This document shows, in pieces, positions 25,307-34,067 of a DNA stretch of 64,000 nucleotides. The translations under genes were made by a program, and so were the position numbers. The stretch comes from Thermoflavifilum sp. (GTDB lineage Bacteria; Bacteroidota; Bacteroidia; Chitinophagales; Chitinophagaceae): the NCBI GenBank assembly GCA_023511875.1, contig JAIMAQ010000006.1, positions 94,245 through 158,244 on the forward strand, in the 5' to 3' direction. The notes beneath the pieces were generated by a model, which was not told the origin of the DNA, ran no database searches, and saw only the letters and a list, made by a program, of their open reading frames with translations. Every line of letters starts with the position of its first letter. The first letter of the stretch is position 1.

Positions 25307-25840
25307 TTACTGCATATGAGCTGCAGCGCTATCGGCCTGTTGTTTGATGAACACAGCTTGTCGAGATCCAATCTTTTCAATTCTCAGGCCCACATTCATG
25401 ATATAGGGCAAGGGATTATCGCGCATGTCTTGCTCAAAAGTAAATCGATAGGTTCCGATTTGGTTGAAATAAGCTCGATGCTGAATAAGGATGCGATGAA
25501 AGAAGATATCTTCTATACCAGTGCCAAACCATTTACCAGTAGGGTCGGCAAGCGGCAGCTCTACTCGACGCCGAATGGCATGCCCATTGGGAAATTCGGT
25601 AGTAATAAGTAACCACAAATTGCTATACCGATAATCATTGGTATGCCGCAACACCACGTAAATATCATATAAGGCAGTAGTATCGGTAATCTGCACAGTA
25701 AAGCTAGGACGAAAGTTGGCATACCATCGCTGCTGGGGAATGGCAACCTGTTGTTGAAACACATTTAATTTTTGGGAAAACTGGCAAGCACTACATAGAC
25801 TCATCAGTAAGATGAAGCAAGCCAACAGATTTCGTTTCAT
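25307..25840 (-). CDS. gldH: gliding motility lipoprotein GldH
   Basis: 177 residues with a lipoprotein signal peptide (LLACFILLMSLCSAC, lipid Cys near residue 19). The body matches GldH: the DTTALYDIYVVLRHTNDYRYSNLWL core, then FPNGHAIRRRVELPLADPTGKWFGTGIEDIFFHRI, and a terminal MRDNPLPYIMNVGLRIEK. GldH is required for gliding in Flavobacterium, where its exact task is not settled. In non-gliding Bacteroidota it is kept and presumed to serve the envelope or type IX secretion. A near-consensus -7 box (TATCTTTA) lies about 20 bases upstream. It sits between yicC and the two-component genes. Confidence 0.9.
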   Translation of the reverse strand: MKRNLLACFILLMSLCSACQFSQKLNVFQQQVAIPQQRWYANFRPSFTVQITDTTALYDIYVVLRHTNDYRYSNLWLLITTEFPNGHAIRRRVELPLADPTGKWFGTGIEDIFFHRILIQHRAYFNQIGTYRFTFEQDMRDNPLPYIMNVGLRIEKIGSRQAVFIKQQADSAAAHMQ

Positions 25841-25887
25841 ATCTGTAACTATCTACTTGTAAAGATACATGAAAACAGATGCGCTAA

Positions 25888-26772
25888 TTAGAGGATGTTT
25901 AACACTTGCTCTTTCGCTTTTTCCAATTCATCTTTCATCAATACCACCCATTGCTGGATGAGGGCGTCACCGGCTTTAGAGCCTGTGGTATTGATTTCTC
26001 GCCCCATTTCTTGTAATAAAAAACTCAACTTGCGCCCTTTTACCACTTCAGGATCATCTAATACCTGCTCAAAATATCGACAATGGTTTTCCAGCCTCAC
26101 TATTTCCTCGGTGATATCCATTTTCTCGATGTAATAAATGAGTTCTTGTTCCAATCGGTTTTGGTCGACTTGCTCTTTTGACAAGTATTCTTGTAAAGAT
26201 GCTTCCAATCGCCGTTTCACTTTTTCACGTCGTTGTGGATCTTGTTTTTTCACTTCTTGTAAATATTCCAAAATACGACATACATGTTGCCGCAGTGCTT
26301 CTTCCATAGCCATCCCCTCTTGTAAGCGATGCGCGTTGAGTGCTTCGATAGCTTCCAGTAAAACCGTTCTTACCTGTAGCCAATCTTGCTCGGGCAACAC
26401 TTCATTAGCAGGCATAACCACATCGGGAAGCTTAATCAGTATAGGTAGCGCTTGCTGCTGCCACCCATCGGGTATTTGCAAATGGTGGGCTAGTTGTTGC
26501 AGTTGGTCATAATACTGTTGAGCCAATGCTGTGTTGAAAGCCACCAGATTTTGACCCTGGTATTGTTGTAGATTAATGCTGAGGTCAATAGAGCCTCGTT
26601 GCAAATATTGCTGCAATAGAGCTCTGATATCTGCTTCATAAGGCTTAAGCGCTGCAGGCAATTTAATATTGGCATCGAATTGCTTTCCATTGAGCGAACG
26701 CAGTTCCACCACCACGGCAAGGCCATTTTCATGTTTTTCGGCCCGGCCATAACCAGTCATCGATCTAAGCAT
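25888..26772 (-). CDS. YicC/YloC family endoribonuclease
   Basis: 294 residues, full length for the family. The N-terminus MLRSMTGYGRAE is the family signature, followed by VVELRSLNGKQFDANIKLP. The C-terminal DUF1732 part is seen in DITEEIVRLENHCRYFEQVLDDPEVVKGRKLSFLLQEMGREINTTGSKA. YicC proteins cut or promote turnover of RNAs, in the cytosol. The downstream neighbour is gldH, 47 bases away on the same strand. Confidence 0.93.
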   Translation of the reverse strand: MLRSMTGYGRAEKHENGLAVVVELRSLNGKQFDANIKLPAALKPYEADIRALLQQYLQRGSIDLSINLQQYQGQNLVAFNTALAQQYYDQLQQLAHHLQIPDGWQQQALPILIKLPDVVMPANEVLPEQDWLQVRTVLLEAIEALNAHRLQEGMAMEEALRQHVCRILEYLQEVKKQDPQRREKVKRRLEASLQEYLSKEQVDQNRLEQELIYYIEKMDITEEIVRLENHCRYFEQVLDDPEVVKGRKLSFLLQEMGREINTTGSKAGDALIQQWVVLMKDELEKAKEQVLNIL

Positions 26773-26849
26773 ATTTATACGATTTCTGATGCAAGATATA
26801 TTTGGATGATAGCAAACCTAACAATATGTGGTTGGAAAAACAAACTCTA

Positions 26850-27452
26850 TTAAACAACCAATGCTAGGTTGATTTCCTGTTGACTAAGTTCTCGATAATC
26901 TCCTGGCTGTAAAGATCCTAGTGACAATCGTCCAACCGCACAACGAATTAATCGCAATGTGGGATAACCGATAGCTGCTGTCATTTTTCGAATTTGATGA
27001 TATTTACCTTCATACAACGTCATGCTGATCCATGAAGTAGGGATATGCTGGCGAAACCGAATGGGTGGGTATCTCTCCGGAACAGGTGGAGCCTCATGGA
27101 GTATGCGTATGGCATCGGCAGGCAAAGGACGTGTGTGATACCATTGTCGTTTGATACGAATCGGTACACCATTCAATAAAGGTGCAATTGCAGCTTCAGT
27201 GATCTGCCCTTCTACCTGCACCCAGTAGGTTCGAGTATGTCCTTTTGAGGGATGTAACAATTGTGTATGCAAGCGTTTATCATTGGTTAGCAACAACAAT
27301 CCCTCGCTTTCATAATCTAACCGCCCAATAGGATATACATCTTTCGGAACGTCTACTACATCGGCTAGCGTAGTCTTGCCAGGCACTGCCGAGAATTGAC
27401 ACAATACTCGATACGGTTTATACAACATAAAATAACGGTAAGCATTGGGCAT
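26850..27452 (-). CDS. rRNA pseudouridine synthase, RsuA/RluE type
   Basis: A 200-residue single-domain pseudouridine synthase. It lacks the N-terminal S4 domain, as RluE does. Visible motifs are FMLYKPYRVLCQF (motif I), YPIGRLDYESEGLLLLTND with the catalytic Asp in the RLD triplet, and the late LYEGKYHQIRKMTAAIG and LIRCAVGRLSLGSLQPG. RluE modifies 23S rRNA; by length and start this is the likely type, but the target base is inferred. It is divergent from lpxD with a 295-base gap that holds an odd terminator-like hairpin. Confidence 0.88.
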   Translation of the reverse strand: MPNAYRYFMLYKPYRVLCQFSAVPGKTTLADVVDVPKDVYPIGRLDYESEGLLLLTNDKRLHTQLLHPSKGHTRTYWVQVEGQITEAAIAPLLNGVPIRIKRQWYHTRPLPADAIRILHEAPPVPERYPPIRFRQHIPTSWISMTLYEGKYHQIRKMTAAIGYPTLRLIRCAVGRLSLGSLQPGDYRELSQQEINLALVV

Positions 27453-27502
27453 ATCATATCATTCCTATCGTAAAATTATCATACAGATATAGATATCATA
27501 AA

Positions 27503-27533
27503 AAAGCCCAGCAGCTAAACTGCTGGGGCTTTT
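27503..27533 (-). terminator. intrinsic terminator-like hairpin in a divergent gap
   Basis: The arms AAAGCCC-AGCAG and CTGCT-GGGGCTTT enclose a CTAAA loop, with a T-run on the minus-strand side (TTTTTT) and TTTT on the plus side. It lies between two divergent genes, so it ends neither of them. It may end a short minus-strand transcript, or attenuate the pseudouridine synthase gene from a far-upstream promoter. Confidence 0.65.
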
Positions 27534-27638
27534 GCTGAATTACAATGGGTTAGTAAGTATGTGCGGTAAATTTTACTACACAATATTAAAAGATAATTTT
27601 GATTAAATAAAATTTTTTTTCTTCTTTTTATGCACATC
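27513..27638 (-). CDS. possible short leader ORF (about 40 codons), weak
   Basis: A minus-strand ATG near 27638 opens about 40 codons (MCIKRRKKILFNQ... ending NSAKAPAV) and stops inside the loop side of the hairpin at 27503-27533. A short basic peptide whose stop lies within a terminator hairpin is the layout of an attenuation leader, but the codons show no run of a single amino acid. I regard coding as unproven; chance is quite possible in this AT-rich stretch. Confidence 0.2.
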
Positions 27639-27695
27639 ATGTCAACTATATTTCTGCACAGATCGGCATTCAAAACCAGAATGCACAAATGATGC

Positions 27696-27703
27696 TACCT
27701 TTG
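27696..27703 (+). promoter_or_regulatory. -7 box of the lpxD-like gene
   Basis: TACCTTTG matches the Bacteroidota -7 consensus, 43 bases before the ATG at 27747. Confidence 0.6.
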
Positions 27704-27746
27704 CACAGCTTACATTTGTTTTACATCACTTATAAAAACATACTAC

Positions 27747-28691
27747 ATGCAATTACCAGCACCTATATCTGTTGAATGGATTGCCAAATATCTTCATGGT
27801 GAAATCATTGGTAACGCCCATCAACAAGCCAACGGAATTAATGAAATTCACCAGGTGCGGCACGGCGATATCACTTTTGTAGATCATGAAAAATATTACA
27901 AAACTGCTTTACAATCGGCGGCAACAGTAGTGTTGATCAATCAAAGATTATCTGCACCGGCAGGCAAAACCTTGATTTTGGTAGATGATCCTTTCCGTGC
28001 ATACAATCAACTGGTTCGTCATTTTCATCCTTTTTCTTTTCCAGAAACATCTCTTGCTCAGTCCATACAAGTAGGTGAGGGAACGCGTATTGCTCCTGAA
28101 GTGGTGATAGGTGAGCATGTACAAATAGGAAAAGATTGCCTTATTTATCCCCATGTGACGATTTACGACCATTGCATAATTGGCGACCGAGTGATTATCC
28201 ACTCGGGTACAGTAATTGGTGCAGATGCATTTTATTATAAAAAACGTACAGGCGAAGTATGGCAATATGAAAAAATGATCAGTTGTGGACGTGTAGTGAT
28301 TGAGAATGATGTAGAAGTTGGTGCAAATTGTACCATTGACAAAGGTGTGAGTGGCGATACACTCATTGGTGCTGGAACTAAAATCGACAATTTGGTACAT
28401 GTAGGTCACGATACACGCATTGGTAAAGGTTGTTTGATTGCTGCACAAGTAGGCATTGCAGGTACCGTCATCATCGAAGATCATGTGACGTTGTGGGGGC
28501 AAGTGGGTGTTTCTAAAGATCTAACTATAGGGCGAGAAGCTGTGGTGCTGGCGCAGAGTGGTGTTCCTAGCTCATTGAAAGGTGGGCAAATTTATTTTGG
28601 CTATCCGGCAGAAGAAGCTCGCTACAAACGCCGAGAAATTGCTTGGATAAAACGCATTCCAGAAATTTGGGAAAAGGTTAAACATCTGTAA
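27747..28691 (+). CDS. LpxD-like UDP-3-O-acylglucosamine N-acyltransferase
   Basis: 314 residues. The N-terminal ~100 residues are the uridine-binding domain (SVEWIAKYLHGEIIGNA, GDITFVDHEKYYKTALQSAATVVLI). The rest is a left-handed beta helix of hexapeptide repeats, with the catalytic His region DNLVHVGHDTRIGKGCLIAAQVGIAGTVIIEDHVTLWGQVGV. LpxD adds the second hydroxyacyl chain in lipid A synthesis. Bacteroidota often carry a standard LpxD in the lpx cluster and a second, shorter LpxD-like paralogue elsewhere. This one, alone and slightly short, is more likely the second. The last 14 bases overlap the convergent epimerase gene. Confidence 0.88.
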   Translation: MQLPAPISVEWIAKYLHGEIIGNAHQQANGINEIHQVRHGDITFVDHEKYYKTALQSAATVVLINQRLSAPAGKTLILVDDPFRAYNQLVRHFHPFSFPETSLAQSIQVGEGTRIAPEVVIGEHVQIGKDCLIYPHVTIYDHCIIGDRVIIHSGTVIGADAFYYKKRTGEVWQYEKMISCGRVVIENDVEVGANCTIDKGVSGDTLIGAGTKIDNLVHVGHDTRIGKGCLIAAQVGIAGTVIIEDHVTLWGQVGVSKDLTIGREAVVLAQSGVPSSLKGGQIYFGYPAEEARYKRREIAWIKRIPEIWEKVKHL

Positions 28692-29694
28692 CTATTGCCT
28701 CCCGACGAGAGGGCTGCAAGCTCAGCAGAAATTGTTGACAAGTATATGCAATGGTTTCATTGAGTGGGGTAAATTGAAAATCAGGAAAATACTGTAAAAA
28801 TTTGCTGGCATCATAATAGAGTCTTAACTGAGATGTATGCACCGTTTCGTGTGTCACCACCGGTTCATAATCACGATGTAGCCATGCTTTTATTCGTTGA
28901 TACCATGCTACGCATTCTCCCATCCATTGATTAGCGGGGAAACGAGGAGGAGGCTGGTGAAAATATTGAGCAATAGTGGTAAACAATTGCCGATACGACC
29001 AGTTATCTCCATTCAATATAAACCTTTCTCCATTGATATTTGCACACATAAGCAAATGCATAGCTTTTGCTACATCGCGAACATCCACAAAACCATTTAC
29101 ACCTGTTGAGTAAAAAGGGAAGCCCGCGTATATTTTTTGAAACAATGCAGGAGAGCCAGTATGCCAATGGCCAGGCCCGAGAATGATAGTGGGATAAACT
29201 ACTACTACTTGCAATCCTTCTGCCATACCACGCCACACCTCCATTTCTCCCAAATATTTGCTTAAAGCATATGCCGAATGAAACTTTCTATCTTCGGGCA
29301 AAGATTGTTCGGTGATGTGTTGCTCACCTTCTCCTCTGCCCAACGCGGCAACAGAGCTTACATGCACGAGTCGTTTTACCTGCATATCCAAACAAAGATC
29401 TACCAGTTGGCGTGTACCATCCACATTTACCTGCATCAATTCACGACGTGCTTTGCGAGAAAAACTCACCTTCCCCGCACAATGATAAACCTGGTGAACA
29501 TCTTGCAAGGCTTCACGCATAGCCGCCAAATCCAATAAGTCGGCCTTCACCCATTCTACTTTATCTTGTATTTCTTCAGGAAAATCCGGGATCTGTGCTC
29601 GGTAAATAGCTTTCACAGACAGTCCTTGCGCCACGAGATGGCGAATGAGGTGACTGCCCAAAAGGCCAGTTGCTCCAGTAACCAAAATAGACAT
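28678..29694 (-). CDS. NAD-dependent epimerase/dehydratase (extended SDR)
   Basis: 338 residues with the N-terminal Rossmann motif GATGLLGSHLIRHL, YHCAGKVSFSRKAR, SSVAALGRG, and the catalytic YALSKYLGE (YxxxK). It belongs to the dihydroflavonol reductase / 3-beta-HSD-like group of extended SDRs acting on nucleotide sugars, hopanoid or other alcohol substrates; the substrate is not clear. A -7 box TATTTTTG lies 16 bases upstream of the ATG. It sits 65 bases downstream of pheS. Confidence 0.87.
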   Translation of the reverse strand: MSILVTGATGLLGSHLIRHLVAQGLSVKAIYRAQIPDFPEEIQDKVEWVKADLLDLAAMREALQDVHQVYHCAGKVSFSRKARRELMQVNVDGTRQLVDLCLDMQVKRLVHVSSVAALGRGEGEQHITEQSLPEDRKFHSAYALSKYLGEMEVWRGMAEGLQVVVVYPTIILGPGHWHTGSPALFQKIYAGFPFYSTGVNGFVDVRDVAKAMHLLMCANINGERFILNGDNWSYRQLFTTIAQYFHQPPPRFPANQWMGECVAWYQRIKAWLHRDYEPVVTHETVHTSQLRLYYDASKFLQYFPDFQFTPLNETIAYTCQQFLLSLQPSRREAIVTDV

Positions 29695-29710
29695 GATACC
29701 AAATGCTACA

Positions 29711-29718
29711 CAAAAATA
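29711..29718 (-). promoter_or_regulatory. -7 box of the epimerase gene
   Basis: TATTTTTG on the minus strand, 16 bases before the ATG at 29694. Confidence 0.5.
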
Positions 29719-29759
29719 CAGGGAATATACCAGGCACTCTTCAAATCTGGCAAGTCGTG

Positions 29760-30806
29760 CTAGATCGCCGCAATAAATTGTCGAAGAAAGCGCAGATCAT
29801 TTTGGGAATATAAGCGCAAATCATTTACCCGATATTTCAATTGGCAAATTCTTTCTATACCCATCCCAAATGCATAGCCTGTGTACACTTCTGGATCAAT
29901 CTGAAAATTACGAAGCAGATCGGGATGCACCATGCCACAACCCAAAATCTCTACCCACCCCGTGTACTTGCACAAACTACAACCCTTACCCCCACACACC
30001 GTACACGATATATCCATTTCTGCACTGGGCTCAGTAAATGGGAAATACGAAGGGCGAAACCTCACACGGGTATGATGCCCAAACATTTCTTCAACAAAAT
30101 AATATAGGGTTTGTTTGAGATCGGCAAACGATACCTGTTGACTCACATACAACCCTTCTACCTGATGGAAAAAGCAATGTGCACGTGCAGAAATGGTTTC
30201 ATTACGATACACTCTTCCTGGACAAATTACCCTGACGGGCAAGGGTTGCGATTCAAGTACTCGTGCTTGTACCGAAGAGGTATGCGTACGAAGCACCCAC
30301 ACGGGATCGCGAGAAAGGTAAAAAGTATCTTGCATGTCGCGTGCAGGATGATCGGGCGGCATATTGAGTGAAGTGAAATTATGCCAATCATCTTCAATCT
30401 CAGGACCTTCAGCAACGGCAAAACCAATGCTTTCAAAAATACGAACCATTTCTCGACGAACGATACTAAGTGGATGATGACTACCCAATGGCAAGGGCTC
30501 GCCGGGAAGAGTAATATCTACACCTGCAATCTCCGAAGCCGTCGACGTAGATACTTGACTTTGTTGAATACGTTGCCGATGGGCAGCATATTGGTTTTCT
30601 GCAAATTGTTTTAAATCATTCAACTCACGGCCAATGGCTTTTTTCTGCGCAGCATCGAGCATGCCTAGCTTACTAAACAATTGTTTCAATTGGCCTTTGC
30701 TGCCCAAATAACGAATTCGAAATGCTTCTAATTCTTGCGCATCGTTAGGCGATGCCAATGCTATGGCTTGGCGGAGTGTTTGAATTTCTTTCAATAAATC
30801 GTCCAT
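29760..30806 (-). CDS. pheS: phenylalanine-tRNA ligase alpha subunit
   Basis: 348 residues, full length. The N-terminal coiled-coil arm (IRYLGSKGQLKQLFSKLG) is followed by the class II catalytic core: GFAVAEGPEIEDDWHNFTSLNMP, HPARDMQDTFYL, the motif 2 region (RTHTSSVQARVLE, RVYRNETISARAHCFFHQVEGLYV) and motif 3 (YAFGMGIERICQLKY). PheS forms a heterotetramer with PheT to charge tRNA-Phe. pheT is not adjacent, as is often the case in Bacteroidota. A -7 box TAATTTTG ends only 5 bases before the ATG, so the mRNA is probably nearly leaderless. Confidence 0.96.
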   Translation of the reverse strand: MDDLLKEIQTLRQAIALASPNDAQELEAFRIRYLGSKGQLKQLFSKLGMLDAAQKKAIGRELNDLKQFAENQYAAHRQRIQQSQVSTSTASEIAGVDITLPGEPLPLGSHHPLSIVRREMVRIFESIGFAVAEGPEIEDDWHNFTSLNMPPDHPARDMQDTFYLSRDPVWVLRTHTSSVQARVLESQPLPVRVICPGRVYRNETISARAHCFFHQVEGLYVSQQVSFADLKQTLYYFVEEMFGHHTRVRFRPSYFPFTEPSAEMDISCTVCGGKGCSLCKYTGWVEILGCGMVHPDLLRNFQIDPEVYTGYAFGMGIERICQLKYRVNDLRLYSQNDLRFLRQFIAAI

Positions 30807-30811
30807 GTGCG

Positions 30812-30819
30812 CAAAATTA
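30812..30819 (-). promoter_or_regulatory. -7 box abutting the pheS start
   Basis: The minus strand reads TAATTTTG-cgcac-ATG. The predicted transcription start falls at or within a base or two of the start codon. Confidence 0.5.
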
Positions 30820-30858
30820 GTTTTTTACTAGCCAAATACCTGTTTACGGAAACCCACT

Positions 30859-31857
30859 TTATAGAGCTGCCACCTCGATGACTTCAAAGCTACCCGGTAC
30901 TAAAGGTGGCCGCCCGTGAGAGCCTGAGGTGGATTGTTGAAAACGCGCCGTGGAAAGAAATAAATGATGAGTAAGCGTATCTATTGTGCTGGTGCGAGCA
31001 CCAGGGGCGGTCTTCAGGTTCTGCACTATTTTATACTGCTCAGGATCGCGTTCTTGAATAACCGTGAGAGTGCCTTCCCCATTCGAACTAAATATGTGAT
31101 GCGTTACGGGATCAAAATCAATTCCATCACAACCCTTGCCAATAGGTAGTTTGGCCACTACTTGACCATTAACAGCATTCATCACTACCAATAACTGATT
31201 GCCACAACCAGCAAACAAGCGATGTTGACGCCAGTCAATAGACAACCCCGTAGGTCTCATACCGCCATTCAGAGGCCAACGATAATCTGCTTGAAAACGA
31301 TGCAAGTCTATGCGTTGTATTTCGTTACGATCTTCAATATTCACAAACAAATGCCCCTCCAGATCGCTTACAGCTGTTTCGGGTTTACCATCCACAGGTA
31401 TCGTATGTATCACCCGATCGTTTACTGGATCGATCACAGATAAATCGTGGCTGCGTCCATTGCAGGTGATGATGGTGTGCGTAAAAGGTTCAAACAAAAT
31501 AGCATCAGGGTCTTGCCCAGTAGCAATATTGTGTAAAACGCGATGATGGATGATATCCACCACTGTCACTTCATTGCTTCGACCATTGCTGATATAAGCC
31601 TTATTAAGATCGGGCACAAATGCAATGCCATGTACGCCGTGTAACTGATGAATCACCGTAATCAACTTACCTGAATGCTCATCAACTACATCTACTTCAT
31701 CACCATGAGATACATACAATTCATGAGTAGGCGTGTATACCGATAAATAATCCCATCCACCATTACCCCCAATAGGAATATCCCTAACCACTGCATAAGG
31801 CTGCACAAGGGCATACATCGGAAACAAAAACAATAATAAACCATTGATAAATCGCAT
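30859..31857 (-). CDS. YncE-family beta-propeller protein, exported
   Basis: 332 residues with an N-terminal signal peptide (INGLLLFLFPMYALVQP). It then has about six to seven repeated blades, each with a xxVVDxxxxxVxxxIxxG type strand pair (VDVVDEHSGKLITVI, VTVVDIIHHRVLHNIATGQDPDAILFEP, LSVIDPVNDRVIHTIPVDGKPETAV, LLVVMNAVNGQVVAKLPIGKGCDGI). This is the YVTN/YncE propeller type. The ligand and cellular role are unknown; such proteins are periplasmic or surface-exposed. It stands alone, 52 bases upstream of pheS on the same strand. Confidence 0.85.
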   Translation of the reverse strand: MRFINGLLLFLFPMYALVQPYAVVRDIPIGGNGGWDYLSVYTPTHELYVSHGDEVDVVDEHSGKLITVIHQLHGVHGIAFVPDLNKAYISNGRSNEVTVVDIIHHRVLHNIATGQDPDAILFEPFTHTIITCNGRSHDLSVIDPVNDRVIHTIPVDGKPETAVSDLEGHLFVNIEDRNEIQRIDLHRFQADYRWPLNGGMRPTGLSIDWRQHRLFAGCGNQLLVVMNAVNGQVVAKLPIGKGCDGIDFDPVTHHIFSSNGEGTLTVIQERDPEQYKIVQNLKTAPGARTSTIDTLTHHLFLSTARFQQSTSGSHGRPPLVPGSFEVIEVAAL

Positions 31858-31996
31858 CGGAGCAAAATTTTCACTAAGCTAACTCATAAAACCGAAGAAA
31901 ATCTGAAAGGAATAAATAAAAATATGCTACCCATATTTCTCTCCGTCTATCGGTTACATGAAATGAAATACAGAAGGCTAGTCATGCGGAAACGAT

Positions 31997-32656
31997 TTAT
32001 TTGAACATAAGTTGCTTCACTTTTTCTGGATCTTCTTTTTCCTTTTGTAGATCAAAGAAGGTTCCAAACACTCGATCCCACAATGAGGTACTCACCCCAA
32101 AACCCTTGTGCTCATCTTTGTAATGATGTAGATGATGATTGCGCCACAAGGGTTTCATAAATTTAAATGGTGGTTTCCAAGCATGAATGGCATAATGCAT
32201 ACTCCCATAAATGAGATAACCCAGTAAGAAACCCGGAAAGAAAGCAAAAGCATATTTTCCAAAAATCAAATATTGCACAGAAAAGATAATAGATGCCAGT
32301 ATCAAGCTAGGTACAGGAGGCATAAATAGTCGTTGCTTGTCGCGCGGAAATTCATGATGATTACCATGCAAAATGTAAATCACCCGCTGTATGCGTGGAT
32401 TATCGGAAACGAAATGAAACACAAACCGATGCATGAAGTATTCAAACAATGTCCACGAAAACATGGCCAACAAAAAAATACCCGCTATCGTCCATGAAGG
32501 GATTTCTACATGGGTATAACTATAATACAGCATATACCCAATCACGGGAATATACATACCCCAAATAACCAGCGGATGCGTTTTAGTGAGAAATTCGAGG
32601 TACTCGTTTTCAAACAAACGCGCCTGACCTTTATTTTTAATCTTATCGAAATGCAT
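31997..32656 (-). CDS. fatty acid hydroxylase / sterol desaturase family membrane protein
   Basis: A 219-residue integral membrane di-iron enzyme. The eight-plus histidine motifs are visible: HRFVFH, HGNHHEFP, HYAIH and HHLHHYKDEHKGFG. Two hydrophobic pairs span the membrane. By length and the HxxxH/HxxHH pattern it is closest to the fatty acid 2-hydroxylase (Scs7/FA2H-like) group. In Bacteroidota a likely substrate is the acyl chain of a sphingolipid or ornithine lipid, by inference. A -7 box TAAATTTG sits 18 bases upstream of the ATG. Confidence 0.88.
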   Translation of the reverse strand: MHFDKIKNKGQARLFENEYLEFLTKTHPLVIWGMYIPVIGYMLYYSYTHVEIPSWTIAGIFLLAMFSWTLFEYFMHRFVFHFVSDNPRIQRVIYILHGNHHEFPRDKQRLFMPPVPSLILASIIFSVQYLIFGKYAFAFFPGFLLGYLIYGSMHYAIHAWKPPFKFMKPLWRNHHLHHYKDEHKGFGVSTSLWDRVFGTFFDLQKEKEDPEKVKQLMFK

Positions 32657-32674
32657 AACCCATCATTTTCTCAC

Positions 32675-32682
32675 CAAATTTA
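32675..32682 (-). promoter_or_regulatory. -7 box of the fatty acid hydroxylase gene
   Basis: TAAATTTG on the minus strand, 18 bases before the ATG at 32656, inside the 53-base gap behind the serine hydrolase gene. Confidence 0.5.
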
Positions 32683-32709
32683 CGGTTTACCCGTCAGCCA
32701 GTCAAGCAT

Positions 32710-34065
32710 TCAGTTGTCTACGTCTCTGATAAGGGGTCGTTTATCCTGAGGATCTCGTTGTTCATAACGAATTTGAAACCTACTTAAATCGGGTTTATAT
32801 GCTCGCTTTCGATGCAATTCATATTGATAAATAAGCTGCCCGAGTTGATATAAAAACGGATGTCCAATTTCTTCATATTCATATCGATCGTCGTTGAGCA
32901 CTTCATCTTTGTTTACATATATGGTAGCCGCCAGCATGAATTCTACCTGATGAGTAAAATCTACCACATATGATACATCGGTGAGGAAACCATACGACCA
33001 ACCTACTTTGTTAAACACCCTTACCCCCGGCGGCAAATGATGATGTGCACTGTCGCGAAAGAAAAATTTGACATAACTGTCGTAATACTGAGAAGAATCA
33101 TATTTAGGATAATTGGTTTCTCCTGGAAATTGCGACAAGTATTGATAAAGAAAATGGTAATCATCGGCAGTGAAATGAAAACGAGATTTCTTGGGAACAG
33201 ATTCAGGAAACAAAATTGCGCGAAGCATATACAATAAATCTTGTAGCGAGATTCGGTTTTGCATGCTAAAATCCATGGGCTCAGGAATCCATTTCCCCTG
33301 CCGATCATAATAAGCTCTCCCGATGTAGATGGGAGGGCCTGGTGGTATAGGATAGGGATTATACAATACAGGCTGCGCATAGAGTAAATGCCCTTCAGTG
33401 TCTAAAAAACGAATCGGGTTGGTATAGCGATTTTGTTGTTCACTAAGTCCCATAAATTGCCTGATGATGTGGGCGGTTCGATAACCTTTTTTGTGGAGTT
33501 GTTCCTGAATAGGTTGTTGGCCTACAAATTGATAGAGCCGATTGTACGCATCGTTGTCGCTTACGATAAAAGCCTTGCGAATGAAATGTGCCACAGAAGG
33601 ATATCCGTTAGGAGAAGTGCTGTCGTACAGCTCTGGATGCTGCCAAGGATAGGCACTATCGATTTGCATGCGGGTATCTTTGTTTAAACCCGAAATATGC
33701 AACTCATGAATCTTTTCTAGTGCCAAGCAAGCCAAAGGAAGCTTTACTGTAGAAGCCGGATAGAAATATTGCTGTGGATCAGCATGATAAGCATAGGTGT
33801 GAAATTGCGGACGATTGTGTGCATCTCGTTGAATCTGTACATAAAGGATTTGCAATCGATAGGTATCGGGGTGGCTAATCACTTCCTGAAACAACGAATC
33901 TGGATGGGCAAACAAGAGTTGCTGAAACCACGCATTAGCGCGCGATGATGTTTGCCCTACTGCAGAAAACATACTCATGAGGTGTATTCCCCAGGAAACT
34001 ATTACCCCTAGCAATAACTTTTTCTGGATGCCATAATTTTTCGGCCGGCTACACATGGGTTTCAT
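32710..34065 (-). CDS. exported class A beta-lactamase-like serine hydrolase
   Basis: 451 residues. The N-terminal segment LLLGVIVSWGIHLMSMFSAVGQ is a signal peptide. The beta-lactamase-2 type fold is marked by FYPASTVKLPLACLALEKI (SxxK with the nucleophile Ser) and FIVSDNDAYNRLYQF (SDN motif). The KTG-type motif is seen as KVGWSYGF. At about 400 mature residues it is larger than a true class A beta-lactamase and has long insertions, so a peptidase or transpeptidase-like role is as likely as antibiotic hydrolysis. The start codon lies two bases after the stop of the YdjC-like gene, so the two are translationally coupled. Confidence 0.85.
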   Translation of the reverse strand: MKPMCSRPKNYGIQKKLLLGVIVSWGIHLMSMFSAVGQTSSRANAWFQQLLFAHPDSLFQEVISHPDTYRLQILYVQIQRDAHNRPQFHTYAYHADPQQYFYPASTVKLPLACLALEKIHELHISGLNKDTRMQIDSAYPWQHPELYDSTSPNGYPSVAHFIRKAFIVSDNDAYNRLYQFVGQQPIQEQLHKKGYRTAHIIRQFMGLSEQQNRYTNPIRFLDTEGHLLYAQPVLYNPYPIPPGPPIYIGRAYYDRQGKWIPEPMDFSMQNRISLQDLLYMLRAILFPESVPKKSRFHFTADDYHFLYQYLSQFPGETNYPKYDSSQYYDSYVKFFFRDSAHHHLPPGVRVFNKVGWSYGFLTDVSYVVDFTHQVEFMLAATIYVNKDEVLNDDRYEYEEIGHPFLYQLGQLIYQYELHRKRAYKPDLSRFQIRYEQRDPQDKRPLIRDVDN

Positions 34066-34067
34066 AT

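Noticed and set aside
27948-28502. Minus-strand ORF of 184 aa inside the lpxD-like gene
   Set aside because: It is a shadow of the hexapeptide-repeat codons on the other strand. Its translation is rich in Cys, Tyr and His with no domain, and the plus-strand gene is well supported.
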